From positions 1-57,257 of the forward strand of contig MGRM01000003.1 in the NCBI GenBank assembly GCA_001798185.1: a DNA stretch of 57,257 nucleotides. Direction: 5' to 3'. The stretch comes from Deltaproteobacteria bacterium RIFCSPHIGHO2_02_FULL_44_16 (GTDB lineage Bacteria > UBA10199 > 2-02-FULL-44-16). The first letter of the stretch is position 1, and each line of letters begins with the position of its first letter. A program made the position numbers and the translations under genes. Shown one piece after another: positions 26,401 to 33,941 of the stretch. The notes under the pieces are model-generated. The model saw only the letters and a list, made by a program, of their open reading frames with translations, had not been told where the DNA came from and did not search any database.

Positions 26401-26626
26401 TCACTTCCGTCACAAAATGCGGAGTCACGGGAAGAAAATAAACTTTATCCGCAAATCCTTCAGAGGTCTGAATTGTCGCAATGTTGGGATTCACGAGAAC
26501 GGTTGCAATGCCTTCTTCTTTAAGCGCTTTGATCGCCTGACTTCCCGAATAATCGAACTCCCCTGCCTCACCGATTTTCAGAGCACCTGAACCCAGAACT
26601 AAAATCTTTTGATATTTTTTATTCAT
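23411..26626 (-). CDS. carB: Carbamoyl-phosphate synthase large subunit
   Basis: Makes carbamoyl phosphate from bicarbonate, ammonia and two ATP, for pyrimidines and arginine. It is 1,071 residues with two homologous halves. The N half opens VLGSGALKIGEAGEFDYSG and the C half VLGSGAYRIGSSVEFDWC. Both carry ATP-grasp signatures (YPIMVRIAYALGGLGSG; YPILVRPSYVLSGAAM) and the C-terminal MGS-like domain has LFATSGTAAFYREHG. Residues about 465-483 are encoded by an 18-codon palindromic repeat inserted in frame in the linker (see repeat). Relative to E. coli CarB, that stretch is about nine residues longer. It lies downstream of carA, separated by an R3 repeat. Confidence 0.96.
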   Translation of the reverse strand: MNKKYQKILVLGSGALKIGEAGEFDYSGSQAIKALKEEGIATVLVNPNIATIQTSEGFADKVYFLPVTPHFVTEVIKKERPDGILLSFGGQTALNCGVKLKQSGVLDTFHVEVLGTPVATIEDTEDRERFVKRLAQIDVAVPRSQAVGNLKEALHAADEIGYPIMVRIAYALGGLGSGRCADEKELRDRVTAGLVHADQVLIEEYLQGWKEVEYEIVRDRFDNCIAVCNMENFDPLGIHTGESIVVAPSQTLTNREYHHLREVAIKTVRHLGIVGECNIQYALDPKSDRYRVIEVNARLSRSSALASKATGYPLAFVAAKLALGKSLLEVKNSVTGTTTACFEPALDYVVVKIPRWDLKKFRFVSKQIGSGMKSVGEVMAIGRKFEEALQKGLRMCEIGVDGLVGFKNSSASLTESIKTPTDERIFALYQGLQEGMSIDRLYELSHIDPWFLSKLANIAVIEKRLSSLRKQGSHEIPAFAGMTKELLREAKQYGFSDRQIARITKQSEGDIRLFRQKEKIHSSVKQIDTLAAEYPAKTNYLYTTYNGVEDDVSFPSRQSVMVLGSGAYRIGSSVEFDWCSVNAVQSLRKLGFETIMVNCNPETVSTDYDVCDRLYFDELTFETVLDLYEREKPLGIIVATGGQVANNLALKLSKAGVNILGTSAASIDRAENRHKFSALLDELDIVQPAWNEVTSLEGAKKFAQELGYPILVRPSYVLSGAAMAVATSDTELVTFLEKAADVSPEHPVVVSQFILGAKELEIDAVAAKGKLIAYVISEHVENAGVHSGDATMVVPPQRMYLETARKIKSIASRIAEALEINGPFNIQFLAKENEVSVIECNLRASRSFPFVSKVCGTNLIDLAVHIMMEKPLPSFRLKPFNLEYVGVKAPHFSFTRLSGADPILSVEMASTGEVGCLGDDFEEAFLKSLLSVGYRLPIKGILLSTGSLEQKTDFIPAVKELQERGIHLFATSGTAAFYREHGLTVEAVYWPSEKKQPQAIDVVAQGKVDLVVNIPKSFHREELSNGYHVRRAAADFGIPLITNLQLAKRFVEAISRKELSDLTIKSWQEYQ
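25179..25232. repeat. Palindromic repeat R1 inserted in frame within carB
   Basis: 54 bases, exactly 18 codons, with the two hairpins CCCGCgaaGGCGGG and CCCTGCtttcGCAGGG and the usual GTCAT/ATGAC bounds. Translated as LSSLRKQGSHEIPAFAGMT, it lies in the oligomerisation/linker region of CarB. Confidence 0.92.
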
Positions 26627-26654
26627 CGCATTTTCTCATCCAAAACTATTTCAC

Positions 26655-26769
26655 ATTTTCTCTCGGGGTACAGACGCTGCGGTTATGCTCCTCGCGTCTT
26701 CTGTTTCCTTCGGCGCGATCTTTTACATCGCATCGACGCGCCTCAGTCAAATGCCCCCTGCGAGAAAAT
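26655..26769. repeat. Dispersed inverted-repeat element, family R3
   Basis: Near-identical to 5229-5344, with ends ATTTTCTCTCGGGG and CCCCCTGCGAGAAAAT. It lies between carA and carB. Confidence 0.92.
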
Positions 26770-26793
26770 CTTCAATAGTTTTGGATCAATACT

Positions 26794-27876
26794 TCATCTC
26801 AACATCGTCACAAATTCATCAAATAAAAATCCAGTGTCGACAGGGCCGGGCATGGCTTCAGGATGAAACTGAACGCTGATAAAGGGTTTTGTTTTGTGTC
26901 GAAGACCTTCATTGGTCCCATCATTTGCATTTTCAAACCAAGATTCCCAATCAGATGGAAGCGTCGTTGTATCGACCGCATATCCATGATTCTGCGAGGT
27001 AATATAACATCGTTGTGTGCCGACCATACGACAGGGTTGATTTTGTGAACGATGTCCGAACTTCATTTTGTACGTCGAAGCTCCAGCGGCACGCGCTAAA
27101 ATTTGATTTCCGAGACAAATGCCAAAGATCGGCATCTCTTCTTGGAGAACCTTTTGAGCACTTAAAATAGTTTCGTGAAGCAGTGCAGGATCTCCGGGTC
27201 CGTTGGAATAGAGAACACCTTTCACATCGAGTTGCATGACATCAAAGTTCCACGGAACCGTGATGACCGTTAATCCACGTGCCAAAAGACTTTTCAGAAT
27301 CGTATTTTTAGAACCACAGTCAACCAGAGCGACTCGCTTTGGTCCACCTTCGTAGGTCACTGGTTCTTTGATACTCACGTCAGCAACAAAATTAATATTA
27401 TCGTTCTGTAGGGGCGTGTAGTACACGCTCGCATCAAATATGATCCGCCCACGCAGACTCCCCTTCGTCCGTAACTTTTTTGTGAGCATGCGTGTATCAA
27501 TACCGGAAATGGCCGGAACTTTTTGTTCTGTAAGCCAATCAGAAAGATTCGAAACAGCTTCCCAATGGTGATGAAATTCTGAATATTCAGAAACAATGAG
27601 CCCTGAAATGTGAGCACGGTCGGATTCGAAATTACTTTTGAGAATGTCCGTCAGAGATGCGGGAACTCCATAATTCCCAATGAGAGGATACGTCAGCGTA
27701 AGAATCTGACCTTTATACGAGGGATCGGTAAAAGATTCGGGATACCCCACCATGCCAGTATTGAAAACAACTTCCCCTTCAACATCGACAAGGGCGCCAA
27801 AAGAAACGCCGGAAAAAACGCTTCCATCCTCAAGTACGAGCGAGATGGATTGACGTTGTTCCGGCGTTTTCTTCAC
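26794..27876 (-). CDS. carA: Carbamoyl-phosphate synthase small (glutaminase) subunit
   Basis: Hydrolyses glutamine and channels ammonia to CarB. It is 360 residues. The N-domain begins SLVLEDGSVFSGVSFG, with FNTGMVGYPESFTDPSYKGQ and the class-specific ISGIDTRMLTKKLR. The class I glutaminase domain has FGICLGNQ with the nucleophilic Cys, MKFGHRSQNQP, and C-terminal QFHPEAMPGP with the His/Glu of the triad. The familiar GHQ after the nucleophile is GNQ here. It starts with GTG preceded by TAGGAG, 24 bases after htrA ends, so it belongs to a DUF1844-htrA-carA-carB transcript. Confidence 0.95.
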   Translation of the reverse strand: MKKTPEQRQSISLVLEDGSVFSGVSFGALVDVEGEVVFNTGMVGYPESFTDPSYKGQILTLTYPLIGNYGVPASLTDILKSNFESDRAHISGLIVSEYSEFHHHWEAVSNLSDWLTEQKVPAISGIDTRMLTKKLRTKGSLRGRIIFDASVYYTPLQNDNINFVADVSIKEPVTYEGGPKRVALVDCGSKNTILKSLLARGLTVITVPWNFDVMQLDVKGVLYSNGPGDPALLHETILSAQKVLQEEMPIFGICLGNQILARAAGASTYKMKFGHRSQNQPCRMVGTQRCYITSQNHGYAVDTTTLPSDWESWFENANDGTNEGLRHKTKPFISVQFHPEAMPGPVDTGFLFDEFVTMLR

Positions 27877-27900
27877 TCTTCTCCTAGAGCTTTGTGGCTC

Positions 27901-29379
27901 CTATTTCTTCGAAAGACGAAATGCAATATAAATACTTTGCCGATCGCGCTTTAAGAAGAGTCTTACAAGATTTCCTTCTTTGAGTTCTTTCAACGCCTTT
28001 TGGTACGTATCGAGATTCACAATTTTGGCATCATTCATTTCGAGAAGAAGATCTCCCACACGAATACCATGACTCTCCGCAACAGAGCCAGGTTCGACCG
28101 CTTGAATCACCACACCCTGAAAGTTCGGAGGAAGTCCAAGTTCTTGCGCATCACTGGGGGAAAGAGATCGAACAACCACACCTAAAAGATCAGCCTTGCC
28201 ATGAGGAGCTGCTCCTGTTTGGGAAAGATCGGGTTCACGTTTGCCTACGGTGAGCGAAAATTTCTTGAGCGTTCCATTTCGAAGCGCTTCGACTTCAACT
28301 GCTTTCCCCGGATCTGTACTCCCTGCAGCCAGAATTAAATCATATTGTTCTTCAATTTTTTGGCCATCAAATTTCAGCACCACATCTCCTCGCTGAATAC
28401 CAGCTTTTGCTGCAGGGGAACCGTCAAACACTTCGGCAATAAGAGCGCCTTCAGCTCTTTCCATCCCAAAAGATTTTGCGAGATCCTCAGTCACTTCTTG
28501 TACCGCAACTCCCAACCACCCTTTACTGACTTCACCTTTGTTGACGAGTTGCTCTGAAAGTTTTTTTGCAATATTTGCGGAAATGGCAAAACCCAAGCCC
28601 TGACCAGCAGCATTAATAAGGGTGTTCACTCCAATGACCTCACCTTTCATATTGAAAAGCGGTCCACCGCTATTTCCAGGATTAATGGCAGCATCTGTTT
28701 GAATAAATTTTGCGAATGGCCCTCCACGAATCACGCGACCTGTGGCACTCACCACACCGACCGTTACGGTCTGTTCATAACCAAATGGATTTCCCACCGC
28801 CATGACCCAATCGCCAGGTCGAACCGCATCTGAATTCCCAAGAGCAACAACAGGCAAATCAGCTTTAGCTGTAATTTTGATCACCGCAATATCACTCTGT
28901 TCATCAGCTCCCAATACTTTCGCCGGGAATGAACGGCCGTCAGAAAGTTTCACATCGATTTCATCTGCTCCTGAAACCACATGGCTATTGGTCAAAATGG
29001 TCCCATCTTTATGAATGATAAAACCGGAACCCAAACTATCGCGTTGTTGTTCTTGAGGCATCCCCTCAAAAAATCGTTCAAAAAAATCTTCAAATGGCTC
29101 TTGCGGTTGCCCAAACGGAGCAAATCGCCGCTGTTGCCGACCCCGAATCACCTGTTTTGTCGCAATATTCACGACTGCGGGTTTCACTTTTTCCGCCAAA
29201 TCGGCAAAAGAAGCTGGCTGCGCTTCAAGCCATGCAGCAGGCTGAATTTGCGCCGGTGGAACGACATTCCCTTGAGCTTTTTCAGGCCCCGAAAAAGAAA
29301 TCATAAAAAGAATCGTGGTAACTGCCGTGAGACTCGACGTTATAAAGAGTCCCCATAGAGAATATATTTTTTTCTTCAT
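27901..29379 (-). CDS. Periplasmic serine protease of the HtrA/DegP family
   Basis: 492 residues. A signal anchor covers about 8-29. The trypsin-like domain has the triad His133 (NSHVV), Asp163 (QSDIAVIK) and Ser237 (GNSGGP). Two PDZ domains follow (about 280-380 and 395-485; GWLGVAVQEV, GVVVRSLSPSDAQELGL). It degrades or refolds misfolded envelope proteins. AAGGAG lies 6 bases before the ATG. It follows the DUF1844 gene by 9 bases and precedes carA by 24 bases, an unusual partnership with pyrimidine genes. Confidence 0.94.
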   Translation of the reverse strand: MKKKIYSLWGLFITSSLTAVTTILFMISFSGPEKAQGNVVPPAQIQPAAWLEAQPASFADLAEKVKPAVVNIATKQVIRGRQQRRFAPFGQPQEPFEDFFERFFEGMPQEQQRDSLGSGFIIHKDGTILTNSHVVSGADEIDVKLSDGRSFPAKVLGADEQSDIAVIKITAKADLPVVALGNSDAVRPGDWVMAVGNPFGYEQTVTVGVVSATGRVIRGGPFAKFIQTDAAINPGNSGGPLFNMKGEVIGVNTLINAAGQGLGFAISANIAKKLSEQLVNKGEVSKGWLGVAVQEVTEDLAKSFGMERAEGALIAEVFDGSPAAKAGIQRGDVVLKFDGQKIEEQYDLILAAGSTDPGKAVEVEALRNGTLKKFSLTVGKREPDLSQTGAAPHGKADLLGVVVRSLSPSDAQELGLPPNFQGVVIQAVEPGSVAESHGIRVGDLLLEMNDAKIVNLDTYQKALKELKEGNLVRLFLKRDRQSIYIAFRLSKK

Positions 29380-29388
29380 CTCTTCTCC

Positions 29389-29760
29389 TTATTCTTTTGC
29401 GTCTACAAACATCATTCGCAGATCATAAAGAACACTGGTCAATAAGCGCTCTTCCTGTTGGCTCAGATTGCCTTTTGTTTTTTCCTGCAAAATACCGAGG
29501 ATATCGATAGTCTGTCCCGCTAAGGGGAGATTTTTTTCGATCTCCTCTGTTGCGGGGCTTGGAATAGCGCCCAAATGAACTTGAGCTGAGGTCGCAAGTG
29601 AAAGCACGAAAGTGGCAAAATCAAGTGAACGAGGCATTTCCGGAGCTTGTTCTTCTCGGGAAGTCCTCGCGGGAGAATCAGAAGACCGAGCTTCGCCAGA
29701 TTCTGTAAACCGTCTTTTATCCGTCACTTTAAACGCCCCTTTTTTCTCTTCTTTTTCCAT
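29389..29760 (-). CDS. DUF1844 family protein
   Basis: 123 residues from the ATG at 29760, chosen because GGAGG lies 8 bases upstream; the frame is open to 29826. The C-terminal half has the DUF1844 pattern: SLDFATFVLSLATSAQVHLG, AGQTIDILGILQEKTKGNLS and RLLTSVLYDLRMMFV. The function is not established, and the family is frequent in deltaproteobacteria. The N-terminal 40 residues are charged and low-complexity. It is probably first gene of the htrA-carAB transcript. Confidence 0.85.
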   Translation of the reverse strand: MEKEEKKGAFKVTDKRRFTESGEARSSDSPARTSREEQAPEMPRSLDFATFVLSLATSAQVHLGAIPSPATEEIEKNLPLAGQTIDILGILQEKTKGNLSQQEERLLTSVLYDLRMMFVDAKE

Positions 29761-29885
29761 AAAGAAACCTCCGCTTTCGTCATTGATGGTGTCTTGATGA
29801 AATACTACGAGAAAAATGGTTGTCAATCCCTTGAAAGGAAAGTCATTGCTTGCACTTTTAAAAGAGCTTTTCTATTGAAGCATTG

Positions 29886-30641
29886 ATGATCAAACGATTT
29901 TTCCTCGGTTCACTTTTTTTTCTCTTCAGCCTTATGATGGTTTCTTGCGCTAAAGATTCAACCACCATGGAAAAATCGCCTGATGAAGAACTCAAGCGTT
30001 GCATCCACATCGTCGACAAAAAAAAGGATGAAGAAGGTATTGAATGCCTTGAACTTCTCAAAGCGCGCTTCCCTCGATCAACTGCGGGTATGGAAGCAGA
30101 GCTCAAAATTGGAGACATCTATTTTCAAAAAAAGGATTATCTCTTAGCTGCTGAAACGTATGTCGGTTTTTTAAAACTCTATTCTTTTAGCCCACGCGTC
30201 GATTACGCCTACTACCGCGCGGGAACGAGTTACTATCTGGCAAGTCCCAAATCGATCGATCGCGATCAAGAATATATCGATGATGCTATTGAGCACCTCA
30301 AAATCGTGATCAATCGTTATCCGCAAAGCGCCTATCGCGGGCTTGCCACTCGCTTTTTAAAAGAGGCTGAACGTCGAGTTGTCCGACGCAATTATTATGT
30401 GGGTCGATTTTATTATCGTACGGGAGAATATATCGCAGCTATTCCACGCTTCGAAGAAGCTGCGACAAAAACACTTGATGAAAATATAGCAACGAAATCT
30501 CTTTATCTCGCCATTGTCTCCCATTTGAAGTTGAAAAATATTGAGGCAGCAAAAGAGATTTATGGAAAATTGTCTGCTGAACATCCAAAAAGTAAGTGGA
30601 CCGCAAAAGCGCAAAAACGTTTATTAAGATCCGTAAAGTAA
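29886..30641 (+). CDS. bamD: BamD-like outer-membrane assembly lipoprotein
   Basis: 251 residues. The N-terminal signal ends in MMVSC, a lipobox with Cys near residue 20, so it is probably acylated. TPR-like repeats follow (ECLELLKARFPRSTAGMEAELKIGDIYFQKKDYLLAAETYVGFLKLY; HLKIVINRYPQSAYRG), the order and spacing seen in BamD/ComL. BamD works with BamA to insert beta-barrel proteins. BamD could not be told from related TPR lipoproteins with certainty. It is divergent from the DUF1844 gene and 18 bases upstream of a TPR protein. Confidence 0.8.
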   Translation: MIKRFFLGSLFFLFSLMMVSCAKDSTTMEKSPDEELKRCIHIVDKKKDEEGIECLELLKARFPRSTAGMEAELKIGDIYFQKKDYLLAAETYVGFLKLYSFSPRVDYAYYRAGTSYYLASPKSIDRDQEYIDDAIEHLKIVINRYPQSAYRGLATRFLKEAERRVVRRNYYVGRFYYRTGEYIAAIPRFEEAATKTLDENIATKSLYLAIVSHLKLKNIEAAKEIYGKLSAEHPKSKWTAKAQKRLLRSVK

Positions 30642-30659
30642 AATTCCTAGGGAGGAAGC

Positions 30660-31409
30660 ATGGATACCGTGAAAGAACTCATTCATCTCGGCAAACAACT
30701 CTTTGATCAAAAACAATATGATCGTGCAGAGCACTATTTACTCCAGGCGCTCAAAACAGCGCCAAAATATGCTGATGTCCATAACCTCCTCGGCGTTATT
30801 TACCATATCCATGGTCGTTTTCAGGAAGCGATCACATCGTTTCAAGAAGCGTTGAAAATTAATCCGCAATACACCGAAGCGCTTTTGAATCTTGCGGTGC
30901 TGTATAATGACCTCGGCCAATATCGTGACGCAAAAAATCTCTATAGCGCTCTGAAAAAACGCCAGCCAGGAAAGGATGCTCGCATTGAACCTGTGCTTCG
31001 AGGAAAACTTTCAAATCTTCATGCAGAAATTGGAGACATTTATCGTTCCATTGGGCTTCAGCTTCTTGCGATTCAAGAATATCGAAAAGCGCTCGATCTG
31101 AATCCTGCGTATCATGACATTCGCACCAAACTTGGTCAGGCCCTTCGCGAAAACAATAAATATGATGAGTCCAAAAAAGAATTTCAAACGGTTCTAAAAG
31201 CAAAGCAACAATACAACCCTGCCCGCATCCAACTGGGAGTCACCCTTTTCGCTCTCGGAAAGATGAACGAAGCAAAGAAAACCTGGACCCAAGCTCTTTC
31301 GCATAATCCGCAAGATGAATACGCAAAAATGTATCTGAGATTGGCAAATGCAGGTAACAAAAAACAAAGTGACAAGAAATCAATGAAAGTTAAGAAAAAA
31401 AAGAAATGA
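30660..31409 (+). CDS. TPR-repeat protein
   Basis: 249 residues, start preceded by GGGAGG. At least five tetratricopeptide repeats are evident (for example AEHYLLQALKTAPKYADVHNLLGVIY, GRFQEAITSFQEALKINPQYTEALLNLAVLY, AIQEYRKALDLNPAYHDIRTKLGQAL), ending in a Lys-rich tail. No signal peptide, so probably cytosolic. It is likely co-transcribed with the BamD-like gene 18 bases upstream. TPRs serve as protein-binding scaffolds; the partner is unknown. Confidence 0.85.
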   Translation: MDTVKELIHLGKQLFDQKQYDRAEHYLLQALKTAPKYADVHNLLGVIYHIHGRFQEAITSFQEALKINPQYTEALLNLAVLYNDLGQYRDAKNLYSALKKRQPGKDARIEPVLRGKLSNLHAEIGDIYRSIGLQLLAIQEYRKALDLNPAYHDIRTKLGQALRENNKYDESKKEFQTVLKAKQQYNPARIQLGVTLFALGKMNEAKKTWTQALSHNPQDEYAKMYLRLANAGNKKQSDKKSMKVKKKKK

Positions 31410-31414
31410 CGAAT

Positions 31415-31480
31415 GTCATTCTGAGCGTAGCGAAGAATCTCATGTGATTACTGGAGATCCTTCGTTTCACTCAGGATGAC
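31415..31480. repeat. Palindromic repeat, family R6
   Basis: Bounded by GTCATTCTGAG and CTCAGGATGAC, with inner arms GAAGAATCTC and GGAGATCCTTC. It is related to 43173-43240 and to the right half of 23276-23388, and lies between the TPR gene and the DJ-1 gene. Confidence 0.88.
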
Positions 31481-31498
31481 AAAAAATGAGGAGAACGT

Positions 31499-32020
31499 AT
31501 GACACTCCACAAAAAGATCGCACTTCTTCTGGAAAATTATTTTGAAGATGTCGAAGTCCTTTATCCCTATTATCGTCTCCAAGAAGAGGGACACGAAGTT
31601 CTTCTTATCGGACCAAAGTCCAAAACAGAATATAAAGGAAAGTACGGTTACCCTCTCATCTCCCATAAAGGGATTGATGAGGTTGCAAACAAAGATTTTG
31701 ATGGCGTCATGATCCCTGGCGGATATGCACCTGATCACATTCGCCGCACTCCCGCAATGATCGATTTTGTTCGAAGTATGAATGATGCGGGGAAAATGAT
31801 TGCCGGAATTTGTCATGCAGGATGGGTGATGATCTCTGCTGAATGCGTGAAAGGGAAAAAAGTGACCAGTTTTTCAGCGATCAAGGATGACATGGTCAAC
31901 GCAGGTGGTCTGTGGATCGATCAAGAAGTCGTTCGCGACACCAACATTATTACTTCTCGTAAACCTGCTGACCTTCCCGCTTTTTGTCGAACGATCATCA
32001 GTGCCTTGAAAGAACAATGA
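31499..32020 (+). CDS. DJ-1/PfpI family protein (putative deglycase/protease-like)
   Basis: 173 residues. The nucleophile elbow AGICHAGW has Cys105 followed by His106, with the partner Glu near residue 12 (LENYFEDVE), as in PfpI/YhbO. MIPGGYAPDHIR matches the family's oxyanion loop. Members deglycate proteins or act as stress chaperones; protease activity is debated. A GGAG ribosome binding site lies 6 bases before the ATG. It overlaps the next gene by 4 bases (ATGA), showing translational coupling to a threonine aldolase. Confidence 0.9.
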   Translation: MTLHKKIALLLENYFEDVEVLYPYYRLQEEGHEVLLIGPKSKTEYKGKYGYPLISHKGIDEVANKDFDGVMIPGGYAPDHIRRTPAMIDFVRSMNDAGKMIAGICHAGWVMISAECVKGKKVTSFSAIKDDMVNAGGLWIDQEVVRDTNIITSRKPADLPAFCRTIISALKEQ

Positions 32021-33042
32021 TCAATCTCTACAGCGATACACAGACAAAACCGACACGGGCAATGCTCGAAACCATGATGGATGCTGGTCTCGGTGATGAG
32101 CAGCTTCATGAAGATCCGACAGTACTGCAATTGGAGAAAATGGTCGCGGAAATATTAGGAAAGAGCGCAGCTCTCTTTCTTCCGTCAGGAACTATGTGCA
32201 ATCAAATTGCCATTCGCGTTCATTGTCATCCGGGGGAAGAAATTATTTTAGAGAGAACATATCATCCTCTTATTGCTGAATGTGGTGGAGCTGCGGCCAT
32301 TGCAGGAGCCATGGTTTATCCTCTCGATGGAGTCCGAGGAATCTACACTGTTGATCAACTTAAAAATGCGATACGTCCGAACTTTGCACGCTCACCACGA
32401 TCAAAACTCGTGTGGATTGAACAGACAACAAATATGGGGGGTGGAGCCATTTGGCCAATTGAAAAAATGCGCAGCATTTGTGCGATAGCGAAGGAACATA
32501 AACTCGCAACGCATCTCGATGGCGCACGACTTTTCAATGCTTCTGTCGCAACCGGAATGTCAGCAAAAGAATATGCAACTCCCTTCGATTCTGTTTGGAT
32601 CGACTTCACCAAAGGACTCGGAACTGCTATCGGAGCATGTCTCGCAGGATCAAAGGAGTTCATCGAAAAAGCGTGGTATTACAAACTCCAAATGGGAGGA
32701 GCGCTTCGTCAGGCAGGAGTCGTTGCCGCCCCCTGTATTTACGCCTTAAACCACAACATCAAAAGACTTTCAGAAGATCATGAAAATGCGAAACTTTTGG
32801 CCTTCGGCCTTTCTCAGATTTCAACTCTTCACATCAATGTCGACGAGGTTGAAACCAACCTCGTATTTTTTGATGTTTCGAAGATGAACCTTACGGCTTC
32901 ACAGTTTGTTGAAAAACTTGCGAAACACAATGTGCGTATGTGCGTCGCCGGCCCTACTCGTGTTCGCGCTGTCACACATTTGGATGTAAATAAAAAACAG
33001 ATTGAACAAACGATTGTAATAATTCAAAAACTTTTCATCTAA
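32017..33042 (+). CDS. Threonine aldolase (PLP-dependent beta-eliminating lyase family)
   Basis: 341 residues from the ATG at 32017, which overlaps the stop of the DJ-1 gene. It opens MINLYSDTQTKPTRAML, a hallmark of low-specificity L-threonine aldolases. LPSGTMCNQIAI, HLDGARLFNASVATG and FDSVWIDFTKGLGTAIG follow, the last carrying the PLP-binding Lys near residue 200. It cleaves threonine or allo-threonine to glycine and acetaldehyde. The stop is directly followed by the start of the GNAT gene. D/L preference cannot be read. Confidence 0.88.
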   Translation: MINLYSDTQTKPTRAMLETMMDAGLGDEQLHEDPTVLQLEKMVAEILGKSAALFLPSGTMCNQIAIRVHCHPGEEIILERTYHPLIAECGGAAAIAGAMVYPLDGVRGIYTVDQLKNAIRPNFARSPRSKLVWIEQTTNMGGGAIWPIEKMRSICAIAKEHKLATHLDGARLFNASVATGMSAKEYATPFDSVWIDFTKGLGTAIGACLAGSKEFIEKAWYYKLQMGGALRQAGVVAAPCIYALNHNIKRLSEDHENAKLLAFGLSQISTLHINVDEVETNLVFFDVSKMNLTASQFVEKLAKHNVRMCVAGPTRVRAVTHLDVNKKQIEQTIVIIQKLFI

Positions 33043-33468
33043 ATGAGCCAATATAATTTTGAAATCATTGAAAACTCATCGCCTGCTTTCATCAAAGCGA
33101 TTGAAGAAGGACTTGGTCAATCAACCCCTTCCAATATTACACCCCGACATTATCGACCGCTTCTCCTTGTTTTACGGAATCGTGAGAAAAAAATTATCGC
33201 TGGTTTTGAAGGAAGTACGTATTGGGGTTGGCTAAATATACGTCTGCTTTGGGTTTCAAAAGACTTACGGGGAAAAGGAATCGGAGAACAATTAATAAAG
33301 AAAGCAGAAGAAATCGCAAAAGAACGCAAATGTTTTTCAGCGGTTGTTGATACTTTCAGTTTTCAAGCAAGAGGTTTCTACGAAAAACTTGGATATAAGA
33401 TTTTCGGAAAACTCGACGATTTTCCTCCAGGAGAAACCCGATATTATTTGTCGAAACAACTCACATAA
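33043..33468 (+). CDS. GNAT-family N-acetyltransferase
   Basis: 141 residues, starting immediately after the aldolase stop (TAAATG). The acetyl-CoA loop is DLRGKGIGEQLIKKAEEIA near residue 74-92 (R/Q-x-x-G-x-G/A pattern). FQARGFYEKLGYKIFGKLDDFPPGE completes the fold. The substrate is unknown; small-molecule or ribosomal-protein acetylation are both common in this subfamily. It is the last gene of a three-gene coupled set. Confidence 0.85.
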   Translation: MSQYNFEIIENSSPAFIKAIEEGLGQSTPSNITPRHYRPLLLVLRNREKKIIAGFEGSTYWGWLNIRLLWVSKDLRGKGIGEQLIKKAEEIAKERKCFSAVVDTFSFQARGFYEKLGYKIFGKLDDFPPGETRYYLSKQLT

Positions 33469-33469
33469 A

Positions 33470-33523
33470 TATTCATTTCGAGTCGGCGACTATCGCGTCA
33501 TCTACTTTATTCGTCAGAGGTAA
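33470..33523 (+). pseudogene. Remnant of a RelE/ParE-type toxin C-terminus
   Basis: A short frame reads YSFRVGDYRVIYFIRQR and stops. R-V-G-D-Y-R-V-I-Y is the core strand of RelE/ParE ribonuclease or gyrase toxins. No start and no upstream toxin sequence remain, because the GNAT gene occupies it. It is too short for certainty. Confidence 0.45.
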
Positions 33524-33562
33524 CTTATACACATCTACAATCCTGAATTTTTTCATAAAATA

Positions 33563-33597
33563 GTCATTGCGAGGAATGCAGTGACGAAGCAATCTCC
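33563..33597. repeat. Left arm of repeat family R7 flanking the GIY-YIG gene
   Basis: 35 bases, starting GTCATTGCGAG and ending GAAGCAATCTCC. It matches, in inverted orientation, the right arm at 33896-33925 at both its ends. Confidence 0.9.
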
Positions 33598-33605
33598 CCC
33601 TTACT

Positions 33606-33893
33606 ATGGATAAAACCTATTATATCTACATCATGACAAATGAGCATAATACAGTTCTTTACACGGGTATCACGAACAATATTGTACGCCGAGTCGAAGA
33701 ACATAAAACAAATGATGGCGGAACATTTACTTCACGGTATCAAATCACAAAACTGGTATATTACGAATCGACTGAAGATCCCGATATTGCTATCGCACGT
33801 GAAAAACAAATCAAAGGTGGTTCGAGAAAAAAGAAGATTCAATTGATCGAAAAGATAAATCCGAACTGGAAAGATCTCAGCAAAGAGTTTTGA
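33606..33893 (+). CDS. Single-domain GIY-YIG endonuclease
   Basis: 95 residues, the size of the YhbQ/UPF0213-type single-domain GIY-YIG nucleases. The motif is YYIYIM...LYTGIT, followed by an Arg-rich NNIVRRVEEH, and a C-terminal Glu/Asn region with AREKQIKGG and NPNWKDLS. No clear ribosome binding site is present. The ORF is placed 8 bases after one R7 arm and its stop lies 2 bases before the other, so it occupies exactly the loop of a dispersed palindrome. This strongly suggests that gene and repeat form one unit. Members of this family act on branched or flap DNA; a role in moving the repeat is inferred. Confidence 0.9.
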   Translation: MDKTYYIYIMTNEHNTVLYTGITNNIVRRVEEHKTNDGGTFTSRYQITKLVYYESTEDPDIAIAREKQIKGGSRKKKIQLIEKINPNWKDLSKEF

Positions 33894-33895
33894 GT

Positions 33896-33925
33896 GGAGA
33901 TTGCTTCGCTTACGCTCGCAATGAC
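33896..33925. repeat. Right arm of repeat family R7 flanking the GIY-YIG gene
   Basis: 30 bases, GGAGATTGCTTC...CTCGCAATGAC. It is the inverted counterpart of 33563-33597, five bases shorter in the middle. Confidence 0.9.
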
Positions 33926-33941
33926 TCCCACACAAATAAAA

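Noticed and set aside
27100-27130. Inactivated glutaminase in CarA because GHQ is GNQ
   Set aside because: The His after the nucleophile elbow is not a triad residue, and Cys, His and Glu are present.
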